In this document: positions 25,924-32,184 of the stretch, piece after piece
How positions within the stretch are numbered: position 1 is the stretch's first letter
How the letters are laid out: every line of letters starts with the position of its first letter
From: Pilimelia columellifera
GTDB lineage: Bacteria > Actinomycetota > Actinomycetes > Mycobacteriales > Micromonosporaceae
DNA length: 64,000 nucleotides
Direction of reading: 5' to 3'
Assembly (NCBI RefSeq): GCF_039532605.1
Contig: NZ_BAAARY010000005.1
Span: forward strand, 62,001-126,000
Program-made: the position numbers and the translations under genes
The notes under the pieces: model-generated
Told to the model about the DNA's origin: nothing
The model's database searches: none
Seen by the model: only the letters and a program-made list of their open reading frames with translations

Positions 25924-27030
25924 CTACGCCGAACGAGGCCGCTGTGGGCGCCCGTCAGGGTCATGGCCGGCTGTCCAGGCGAGGAGGGCGTCGGCGGTCC
26001 AGGTGTTGACGATCCGGTCGGCGGGCACGCCGCAGGCGGCGGCGCGTTGGCAGCCGTAGCCCTGCCAGTCGAGCTGGCCAGGGGCGTGCGCGTCGGTGTC
26101 GACGGCGAACCGGCAGCCGGCTTCGAGAGCGTGACGGATGAGGCGTTTGGGCGGGTCGAGCCGGTCGGGCCGGGAGTTGATCTCGACAGCCTTGTCGTGC
26201 TCGGCGCAGGCGGCGAAGACGGCCGCGGCGTCGAACTCGCTCGGGGGCCGGGTCCGCCCGGCCCGGTGCCCACGGTCGCCGGAGCCGGCCAGCCCGACGG
26301 CGCTCGCCGCGACCTTACGGCCGGTGCAGTGCCCGAGGATGTCGAGGTGGGGGTTGGTGACGGCGCGCAGCATCCTGCGGGTCATCTTGTCGCAATCGTC
26401 GCGTAGGCCGCTGTGGACCGAGCCGACCACGACATCCAGGCGTCCGAGCAGCTCGTCGGTCTGGTCGAGCGAACCGTCGGCGAGAATGTCGACCTCGATG
26501 CCGGTGAGTATGCGGAAGCCGTCCGGAAGGGCGTCGTTGAGCGCGGCGACGTGGTCGAGCTGCCGGCGCAGCCGGTCTGCGGTCAGACCCCGGGCGACGG
26601 TCAGCCGCGGCGAGTGGTCGGTGAGCGCCAGGTACTCGTGGCCCAGTTCGACAGCGGCCAGCGCCATCTCCTCGATGGGGGAGCCGCCGTCGCTCCAGTC
26701 CGAGTGCAGGTGACAGTCGCCGCGTAGGGCCGAACGCAGGGCGCGGGCTGTCTCGTCGAGATCGACTCCTTCGGTGGCCAGCAGGCGCCGCAGGTAGACG
26801 GGCTCCTCGCCGGCCAGGGACTCGACAACGCATCTGGCGGTGACCTCGCCGACCCCGGCCAGCTCGATAAGCGATCCGGCCGCGGCGCGGCGACTGACCT
26901 CATCGCGGTCCAGGCTGGCCAGGGCGGCGGCGGCCGATCGGAAAGCCTTTACCCGGTAGGTGGCCTCGTTGGCCGCTTCGAGGAGAAAGGCGATGCGTCG
27001 CAGGTCGGCGATAGCGTCACGGGTTGCCAT
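25924..27030 (-). CDS. PHP-domain phosphoesterase with PolX-like N-terminal helix-hairpin-helix region
   Basis: A 368-residue protein. Residues 1-100 resemble the 8-kDa/HhH part of family X polymerases (AYRVKAF-like YRVKAFRSAAAAL and LIELAGVGEVTARCV). Residues from about 105 form a PHP metal-binding domain with GDCHLHSDWSDG, ALTDHSP, GIEVDIL, VGSVHSG, LGHCTGR and DTDAHAPG, so all usual metal ligands seem present. The polymerase palm is missing, so it is a trimmed PolX relative, perhaps acting on DNA 3' ends or phosphate esters. A basic insert RPPSEF near residue 260 is unusual. The start appears leaderless. Confidence 0.82.
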   Translation of the reverse strand: MATRDAIADLRRIAFLLEAANEATYRVKAFRSAAAALASLDRDEVSRRAAAGSLIELAGVGEVTARCVVESLAGEEPVYLRRLLATEGVDLDETARALRSALRGDCHLHSDWSDGGSPIEEMALAAVELGHEYLALTDHSPRLTVARGLTADRLRRQLDHVAALNDALPDGFRILTGIEVDILADGSLDQTDELLGRLDVVVGSVHSGLRDDCDKMTRRMLRAVTNPHLDILGHCTGRKVAASAVGLAGSGDRGHRAGRTRPPSEFDAAAVFAACAEHDKAVEINSRPDRLDPPKRLIRHALEAGCRFAVDTDAHAPGQLDWQGYGCQRAAACGVPADRIVNTWTADALLAWTAGHDPDGRPQRPRSA

Positions 27031-27036
27031 ATCGCC

Positions 27037-27042
27037 ACGTTA
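27037..27042 (-). promoter_or_regulatory. Predicted -10 box (TAACGT) for the PHP gene
   Basis: TAACGT on the minus strand is separated by exactly 6 nt (GGCGAT) from the ATG at 27030. No Shine-Dalgarno is present, consistent with a leaderless mRNA. Confidence 0.5.
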
Positions 27043-27163
27043 CGTTGGCCCCCGGAGCTTTAGATCTGTTTTTGGCAATTTGAGAAGTTTAGGCAATTTT
27101 ATCCGGAAATTGATTTTCTGATTTAGGCCACTTGGGGGTATTTAGTGGCTATACGTTTTTTGC
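27043..27163. other. AT-rich intergenic region between divergent genes
   Basis: This stretch is far richer in A/T than its surroundings, with runs such as TTTTTGGCAATTTG and AATTGATTTTCTGATTTA. GGCAATTT is repeated at 27074-27081 and 27092-27099 (18-bp period), and TTTAGGC recurs. It separates two divergent leaderless starts and probably holds both promoters. Nucleoid-protein binding or a foreign origin is possible. Confidence 0.5.
27152..27157 (+). promoter_or_regulatory. Predicted -10 box (TACGTT) for the secreted propeller protein
   Basis: TACGTT ends 6 nt before the GTG at 27164, and no ribosome binding site exists in between. This fits the leaderless pattern. Confidence 0.4.
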
Positions 27164-28375
27164 GTGGAATACACCATTCTTGGGGACAGTAAGGCGAAAG
27201 GCCCGCTACGGCCGCTGCCGTCCCTTGCCGCAGCCTTCTCGGTCGTCCTCACGACTGTCCTCAGCCTCGTGGCCCCCGCCCCAGCGGCCACGGCCCAGGC
27301 AGCAGCCACGGGAACAGTCCTCGGCGGCGTCCCGATCGACACACCGCACGTCAACGGAACCGTGTGGGCGACCGCGTACGGCGGGGACACCGTCTACCTG
27401 GGCGGTGACTTCACCGCCGTCATCGTCGCCGGCCGGGCACACGTGCGAGCCGGACTGGCGGCCTTCGACGCCGCCACCGGCGCGCTGTTGCCGTGGGCGC
27501 CGGTCGCCAACGGCCGGGTCCGCGCCATCGCGGCCGACGGCGACCACGTCCATATCGCCGGGTCCTTCAGTCAGATGAATGGGCTGCCCCGCGACAGCCT
27601 CGCCAGCGTCACTGTGGAAAGCGGAACTGTCTTACCATTTCGCCATTTTGTTTCTGGCCAGCCGTACAGCGTCGCCGTCCATTCCGGCCGCCTCTACATC
27701 GGCGGCGCCTTCACCGCCGTCGACGGGCAGTCCCGCGGCAACCTCGCTGCCTTCAACCTCGCCACCGGCCTGCTCGACCCGGCCTGGCGGCCCACCGCCG
27801 ACGACCACGTCAACGGCCTGGCAATCAACTCCGGCCGCCTGTACGTCGGGGGCAAGTTCCACACCATCGACGGTCAGAGAGGCGTCCGGCGCATCGCCGC
27901 GCTCAACCCCGCCACCGGCGCCATCGACCCCGGCTTCCGGTCCAGCCTCGTCTACGCCGTCATCGGACTGGGCGTCAACCAGGGCGGCGTCTACGCCGCG
28001 GTCGCCGGGCCCGGCGGACGGCTCACCGCCATGGCCCACACCGGCGCCGTCCGCTGGAGCATCACCACCGACGGCGACCCACAGGCCGTCGCCCTCCTCG
28101 ATGGCATCGTCTACGTCGGCGGTCACTTCGACAACGTCTGCAGAACCTCCCGGGTCGCCTCCACCAACGGCGACTGCCTGGACGGACGGACCACGCGGGT
28201 GAAACTCGCCGCCGTCACCGAGGACGGCGTTCTCACGCCCTGGATCGCCGACGGCAACGGGGTCACCGGCGTACACACCCTGACCGCCGACCCGACCCGC
28301 CGCCGGCTGGCCGCCGGTGGCGCCTTCACCACCATCAACCGGGAACCGCGGGCCCGCTTCGCCCAGTTCGCCTGA
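27164..28375 (+). CDS. Secreted protein with delta-60 / DUF5122-type beta-propeller repeats
   Basis: A 403-residue exported protein. A signal peptide of about 45 residues (hydrophobic core VVLTTVLSLVAPAPAA) precedes repeats of the pattern VYLGGDFTAV...LAAFDAATGALLPW, seen about five to six times (near residues 80, 125, 165, 205, 300 and 385). Such repeats build a beta-propeller and are found in extracellular and cell-surface proteins, with binding function usually unknown. The GTG at 27164 is the only start that keeps the signal peptide and looks leaderless. The end of the gene lies in a 21-bp tandem repeat. Confidence 0.8.
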   Translation: MEYTILGDSKAKGPLRPLPSLAAAFSVVLTTVLSLVAPAPAATAQAAATGTVLGGVPIDTPHVNGTVWATAYGGDTVYLGGDFTAVIVAGRAHVRAGLAAFDAATGALLPWAPVANGRVRAIAADGDHVHIAGSFSQMNGLPRDSLASVTVESGTVLPFRHFVSGQPYSVAVHSGRLYIGGAFTAVDGQSRGNLAAFNLATGLLDPAWRPTADDHVNGLAINSGRLYVGGKFHTIDGQRGVRRIAALNPATGAIDPGFRSSLVYAVIGLGVNQGGVYAAVAGPGGRLTAMAHTGAVRWSITTDGDPQAVALLDGIVYVGGHFDNVCRTSRVASTNGDCLDGRTTRVKLAAVTEDGVLTPWIADGNGVTGVHTLTADPTRRRLAAGGAFTTINREPRARFAQFA

Positions 28376-28401
28376 CAAGTCGCGCAGTTCGCCTGAGAAG
28401 C
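28360..28401. repeat. Two 21-bp tandem repeats over a stop codon
   Basis: 28360-28380 and 28381-28401 match at 18 of 21 positions (CGCSCAGTTCGCCTGASAAGY). The first copy carries the stop codon of the propeller gene. The second repeats the C-terminal codons in the 3' untranslated region, a recent slip duplication. Confidence 0.7.
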
Positions 28402-28428
28402 TGGACCGGCGGCGACGGGAGGAACACG

Positions 28429-28770
28429 GTGGACGACAGCAGCGGCCTGTGGGCCGACCCGCACGATGCCCACGCCCCGCGGCCCCGGCCCACGTACCGG
28501 GAACCGCACCCCGTCACTGTTCACGCCGCCGTCGCCGGTGTCGCTTTCGGAGTCCTGTGGCTGCTCGGCTGGGCGCTCGTCGCCGCCGACGTCATCGGCC
28601 TGAGCGTCGCCGGGCAGGCCATCGCCCAGGCGCTCGCCGGCGTCGTGGCCTGGGCGTGCGCGGTCCTGCTGGCCTGCCGTGGCGACCGCGGCGCCGCCGT
28701 CGGCGTCGCCCTGGGCATCACCTTCGGCTGGGCGTTGACCGGCCTGGCGCTGGTCGCCCAGTCGTGGTGA
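28429..28770 (+). CDS. Small membrane protein, unknown function
   Basis: A 113-residue protein starting at GTG 28429 with GGGAGG 6 nt upstream. A polar, proline-rich 35-residue N-terminus is followed by about three hydrophobic stretches (AAVAGVAFGVLWLLGWALV, then AQALAGVVAWACAVLLAC, then GVALGITFGWALTGLALV). No known domain is recognised. It is 53 bp after the secreted propeller gene on the same strand and may be co-transcribed. Confidence 0.7.
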   Translation: MDDSSGLWADPHDAHAPRPRPTYREPHPVTVHAAVAGVAFGVLWLLGWALVAADVIGLSVAGQAIAQALAGVVAWACAVLLACRGDRGAAVGVALGITFGWALTGLALVAQSW

Positions 28771-28936
28771 CCTTGACCGCTGACGGTGAGGTTCCCGGCG
28801 TTGCGCAGGTGGTCGCCGCGGCGACCGGCTACCGTCACGCGTATCGAGACGGCCGGTCGGGGGCCGGAGCCGCCCGGCGTCATCCGCGGTCAGTCCGATC
28901 GTTGATGCGGTCAGTGCCGCGCAACCGGTTGGGGGA

Positions 28937-29461
28937 GTGTTGTCGTACTTCGCTGCTGCGGCGGTTCGCCACCACGACAAGTGGTCGGCAGCCGAGCTGA
29001 GCCTTTCCGGCGTCTCCGACGTCGAGGATGTCGTTGATCGACTCCGCGACGTCGCGCCGGACGCCGATCTGTCGCTGCTGTTCGTCGAGTCAGACGACTC
29101 GTACCTCGTCGTGCTGAGGCTCGACGAGGGCGAGGATCTGCGGGTCTTCGGCTCGGACTCGATCTTCGCCGCCGAGTCCCGCCTCGGGGCCTTGCTGCTC
29201 GGCGACATCGAGGCGCCCGCCCTGGAGATCGAGGAGCCGAGCGAGGCGCCAGCCGTGGTCGACGAGGAGCCCGCCCCGCGGGCCATCGAGCCCGACGTCG
29301 ACCCGGTGGGCGACGCCGATCTGCTGGCCGACCTCGGTGTCAATTCGCACCGGCTGCTCGAACTGTGCGCCACCGAGGGCCTGCTGCCAGCCGACGTCAC
29401 CGCCGAGGTCACGCTGCGGATCGGCTGCGCCGACGAGGTCGAGGAGCTACGCGAGGCGTGA
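28937..29461 (+). CDS. tRNA adenosine deaminase-associated protein
   Basis: A 174-residue acidic protein conserved next to tadA in actinobacteria. It begins MLSYFAAAAVRHHDKW and has many Asp/Glu residues, with an acidic low-complexity stretch near 95-125. No catalytic motif is seen, and the role is unknown beyond association with the deaminase gene. The GTG at 28937 sits directly behind GGGGGA, so an adjacent TTG at 28940 could be used instead. It overlaps tadA by GTGA, so the two are translationally coupled. Confidence 0.8.
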   Translation: MLSYFAAAAVRHHDKWSAAELSLSGVSDVEDVVDRLRDVAPDADLSLLFVESDDSYLVVLRLDEGEDLRVFGSDSIFAAESRLGALLLGDIEAPALEIEEPSEAPAVVDEEPAPRAIEPDVDPVGDADLLADLGVNSHRLLELCATEGLLPADVTAEVTLRIGCADEVEELREA

Positions 29462-29928
29462 GCCCGCCCGCCGACCGGCGCGAACGCCACCAACTGTGGA
29501 TGCGTCGCGCGCTCGCCGTCGCCGCCGACCAACCCGCCGGGCCGTCGCCCGACGTGCCCGTCGGGGCGGTGGTCTTCGGCCCGGACGGCGCCGAACTGGC
29601 CAGCGGCCGCAACGAGCGTGAGTCGGGCGGCGACCCCACCGCCCACGCCGAAGTCCTCGCGCTGCGCCAGGCAGCCACCGCCGTGGGATCGTGGCGGCTG
29701 GACGGCTGCGCCCTCGTCGTCACCCTTGAGCCGTGCACCATGTGCGCGGGCGCGATCACCCTCGCCCGGATCGGCGCCGTCGTCTTTGGCGCCTGGGAAC
29801 CCAAGACCGGGGCGGTCGGTTCGCTGTGGGACGTGCTGCGCGACAGCCGGCTCAACCACCGTCCCGAGGTCTACTCCGGAGTCCTGGAGGAAGAATGCTC
29901 AGCCCTGCTCCGGGCGTTCTTCCGCTGA
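29458..29928 (+). CDS. tadA: tRNA-specific adenosine deaminase
   Basis: A 156-residue cytidine/deoxycytidylate deaminase-fold enzyme converting A34 to inosine in tRNA-Arg(ACG). The zinc-site motifs are HAE (in DPTAHAEVLAL) and PCTMC (in TLEPCTMCAGA), with the proton-shuttling Glu present. The GTG at 29458 overlaps the upstream stop. The longer open frame upstream belongs to the previous gene. Its size is normal for bacterial TadA. Confidence 0.93.
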   Translation: MSPPADRRERHQLWMRRALAVAADQPAGPSPDVPVGAVVFGPDGAELASGRNERESGGDPTAHAEVLALRQAATAVGSWRLDGCALVVTLEPCTMCAGAITLARIGAVVFGAWEPKTGAVGSLWDVLRDSRLNHRPEVYSGVLEEECSALLRAFFR

Positions 29929-29934
29929 ACGCCG

Positions 29935-30642
29935 CTAGCGAACTGCCGTCTCCAGGGCCAGCTCCACCATCGCGGCGAAACCGCGCTCCCGGTCATCGGC
30001 GCTCAGGTGCTCGTCGCGTACCAACTGATCGCTGACAGTCAGCAGGGTCAGCGCCTGGGCCCGGTGTCGGGCGGCGATGGTGTAGATCGCCGCCGACTCC
30101 ATCTCCACGGCCAGCACTCCATACCGCGCGAGCCGCCCGTACAGGTCCGGCCGGTCGGTGTAGAACGCGTCCGTCGCCAACACCGGGCCGACCCGCATTG
30201 GCAGACCACGAACGTCAGCGGTGTCGGCGGCGGCCCGCAGCAGCCCGAAGTCGGCCACCGGGGCGTAATCGACCAGACCGTCGAAGCGCACCCGGTTCAT
30301 CTGCGAGTCCGTTGACGACCCGCTCGCGGCGATGACGTCGCGCAGCGCCAGATCGTCCACGATCGCCCCGCAGCTGCCCACCCGGATGATCGTCCGAACG
30401 CCGTGGTCGACGATGAGTTCGTGGGTGTAGATCGACGCCGACGGCATCCCCATCCCCGAACCCTGCGCCGAGATCGGCGTGCCCCGGTACGAGCCGGTGA
30501 AGCCGAGCATCCCGCGCACGGTCGAGTAGCAGACGGCGTTGTCGAGGAAGTTCTCGGCGATCCACTGCGCGCGCTGCGGGTCGCCCGGTAACAGGACCCG
30601 TTCGGCGATGGCGCCGTTCGCGGCGCCGATATGGGTGCTCAT
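29935..30642 (-). CDS. deoD: Purine nucleoside phosphorylase
   Basis: A 235-residue hexameric-type (DeoD) phosphorylase that splits purine nucleosides with phosphate for salvage. Motifs: LLPGDPQRAQWIAE near the N-terminus, GSGMGMPSASIYTHEL for phosphate/ribose binding, RVGSCGAI, VEMESAAIY and the catalytic Asp in TVSDQL. The ATG at 30642 has no ribosome binding site but CAGTAT lies 6 nt upstream (30654-30649), so the mRNA may be leaderless. It converges with tadA 6 bp away. Confidence 0.93.
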   Translation of the reverse strand: MSTHIGAANGAIAERVLLPGDPQRAQWIAENFLDNAVCYSTVRGMLGFTGSYRGTPISAQGSGMGMPSASIYTHELIVDHGVRTIIRVGSCGAIVDDLALRDVIAASGSSTDSQMNRVRFDGLVDYAPVADFGLLRAAADTADVRGLPMRVGPVLATDAFYTDRPDLYGRLARYGVLAVEMESAAIYTIAARHRAQALTLLTVSDQLVRDEHLSADDRERGFAAMVELALETAVR

Positions 30643-30724
30643 AGACGAATACTGTCAGGCGTCCCGGTCGTCGGGAACCGGGCCGATGAGACATCCGTCG
30701 TGGCGGTCCGGTAGCCTACTCGGC

Positions 30725-30814
30725 GGTGGTGTGTCCGAGCGGCCTAAGGAGCACGCCTCGAAAGCGTGTGAGGGTGCAAGCCCTCCAAGGGTTCAAATCC
30801 CTTCACCACCGCCA
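30725..30814 (+). tRNA. tRNA-Ser (anticodon CGA)
   Basis: The acceptor stem GGTGGTG (30725-30731) pairs with CACCACC (30804-30810), then discriminator G and an encoded CCA. The anticodon stem CACGC/GCGTG encloses CGA at 30759-30761. A long variable arm (type II) and a T-loop GGTTCAAATCC identify tRNA-Ser reading UCG. Confidence 0.96.
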
Positions 30815-30824
30815 ACGAACAGGG

Positions 30825-30864
30825 CAAACGCCCGGCGAGTCCATGAGGACCTGCCGGGCGTTTG
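30825..30864 (+). terminator. Strong hairpin terminator after tRNA-Ser
   Basis: CAAACGCCCGGC (30825-30836) pairs perfectly with GCCGGGCGTTTG (30853-30864), with a 16-nt loop and TTTG at the end. It lies between the tRNA and a convergent gene and can work in both directions. Confidence 0.85.
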
Positions 30865-30889
30865 TTGCGAGCGAGGCGGCGCCAGGCGG

Positions 30890-31576
30890 CTATGGATGGG
30901 CGTACGAGCTGGTGGAGCCCCAGACTGTCGATGTCGCCTGCGTGACGAGGCGGAACTGTCGGACCCGGGGGGCCGTGACCCTTGCCGTTACCCTGCCGGC
31001 GCGGTCGGCGCGCACCCGCCCGGCCAGCGCCACCCAGGGGGCGGCGGCGCCGTGCCGTCCCTCGACCGCGACCCGTGCGTTACGCCACGCGACCCAGCGC
31101 CCGGGGCTTGGGTCGTACTGGCGGACGCGGCCGTTGACCGTGACGGCGTTGCCGTCGCGGATGGCCTTGATCGTGGTGCCGGAGCCGAGTTTCACGAGGA
31201 ACTGCGCCGTGGCCTGCTTGACCCTCTTGTCGCCGGGGTCGTGGGCGTTGGCGGGGCGCACGTCGTGACGGCCAAGGCGGTGGGTGGAGCCGAAGTCGAG
31301 GAAGTCCCTGGTGTTAGGGGCGGCCGGGTCGAAGACGATGGTGTCGTGGCGGCCCGCGCTGTTGTGAATGTTCCACGACGCATATCTGGCGCCGCAGTCG
31401 TCGGTGAGGGTCGCGTAGACCCGGGTCTGCTTATGGGTGATTCTGACGTGTGGAATGACGACGCGAGCGGGGCAGGTCGCCGCGGCGTTGGTCGACGCCG
31501 CGGTCGCCGGGGCGGCGGCCACGCCGGAGGCGGCGAGCGCGGCGGTGATCAGGGTTGGTCCCAGGACCTTGTTCAT
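30890..31576 (-). CDS. Secreted protein of unknown function
   Basis: A 228-residue exported protein. The ATG at 31576 has AAGAAGG upstream, and the N-terminus is a signal peptide to about residue 27 (APATAAS). The mature part has only two cysteines and is rich in basic residues and beta-strand-like segments with repeated 'VRVxxR' texture; no catalytic motif is recognised. It resembles small actinobacterial extracellular beta-sandwich proteins, but no family can be named. Confidence 0.75.
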   Translation of the reverse strand: MNKVLGPTLITAALAASGVAAAPATAASTNAAATCPARVVIPHVRITHKQTRVYATLTDDCGARYASWNIHNSAGRHDTIVFDPAAPNTRDFLDFGSTHRLGRHDVRPANAHDPGDKRVKQATAQFLVKLGSGTTIKAIRDGNAVTVNGRVRQYDPSPGRWVAWRNARVAVEGRHGAAAPWVALAGRVRADRAGRVTARVTAPRVRQFRLVTQATSTVWGSTSSYAHP

Positions 31577-31794
31577 GGCACCTTCTTTCGCGGGCGGCGC
31601 CGACGGCGCGCCCGGAGGCTGTGTCCGGCGTGGGCTGGGGCGGTTGCGCCCCCAGACGATGTTTCGTCCTCTTGCGCCATACAGGCCAACTGAGGATTGA
31701 AGCGGAGAGCGCGGATTATCGCCGGTTTTCGCCCTATCAGGCGCGTTTCGAGAACTTCGGTGAATCTGCCCTGTCGAGTGCGTCGTCACGACGA

Positions 31795-31822
31795 AGGCCC
31801 GGCCCCGGAAGGGGTCGGGCCT
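31795..31822. terminator. G/C hairpin terminator next to tRNA-Ser(GGA)
   Basis: AGGCCCGGCCCC (31795-31806) pairs with GGGGTCGGGCCT (31811-31822) with one G-T position and a GGAA loop. A T-run follows on the plus strand. On the minus strand it sits just after the tRNA gene and probably ends its transcript. Confidence 0.65.
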
Positions 31823-31842
31823 CGCGTTTTGCCTGTTCAGGC

Positions 31843-31930
31843 TGGCGGAGGATACGAGATTCGAACTCGTGAGGGTGTGAACCCAACACGCTTTCCAAGC
31901 GTGCGCCCTAGGCCACTAGGCGAATCCTCC
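31843..31930 (-). tRNA. tRNA-Ser (anticodon GGA)
   Basis: Read on the minus strand, GGAGGAT (31930-31924) pairs with ATCCTCC (31853-31847), followed by discriminator G and CCA. The anticodon stem CACGC/GCGTG encloses GGA. A long variable arm and a GTTCGAATC T-loop confirm type II tRNA-Ser. It reads UCC/UCU. Confidence 0.96.
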
Positions 31931-32033
31931 GTCGATGAGGATACAGCGCCCATCGCCGGTCGCGGCAGGACCCTCCCAGCGCGACGCGTGGCCCGTGGCG
32001 CGACCGTGCCCACCGCCTGCCCGGGAGGCACGG

Positions 32034-32039
32034 TACAGT
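32034..32039 (+). promoter_or_regulatory. Predicted -10 box of the SRP RNA gene
   Basis: TACAGT lies immediately before the inferred 5' end of the SRP RNA, at a spacing that would place initiation near 32045. Confidence 0.4.
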
Positions 32040-32040
32040 G

Positions 32041-32135
32041 GGCCACGCCCCTCGTGCGGCGTCCATCTTGTGAACCTCCCCAGGGCCGGAAGGCAGCAAG
32101 GATAAGCGAGCTCTGGCGGGTGCACGGGGGGCCTC
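32041..32135 (+). ncRNA. ffs: Signal recognition particle RNA (4.5S-type)
   Basis: The diagnostic Ffh-binding segment is present (GTGAACCTCCCCAGG near 32070, then GCCGGAAGGCAGCAAGG with the GGAA tetraloop at 32097). The ends GGCC...CCCCTCGTGC and GCACGGGGGGCC can pair into one long hairpin of about 95 nt. It lies 50 bp upstream of dnaX, the usual actinobacterial position. Exact ends are approximate. Confidence 0.88.
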
Positions 32136-32184
32136 TGCGTTTCCGGGTCATTCGCCGGGACGTCGTCGCAAGGAGGGCTCACCC

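Noticed and set aside
24242..27030. Operon of the PHP and DUF885 genes as a functional pair
   Set aside because: Spacing is only 11 bp, but a separate leaderless -10-like box before the DUF885 gene and unrelated domains give no support for a shared function.
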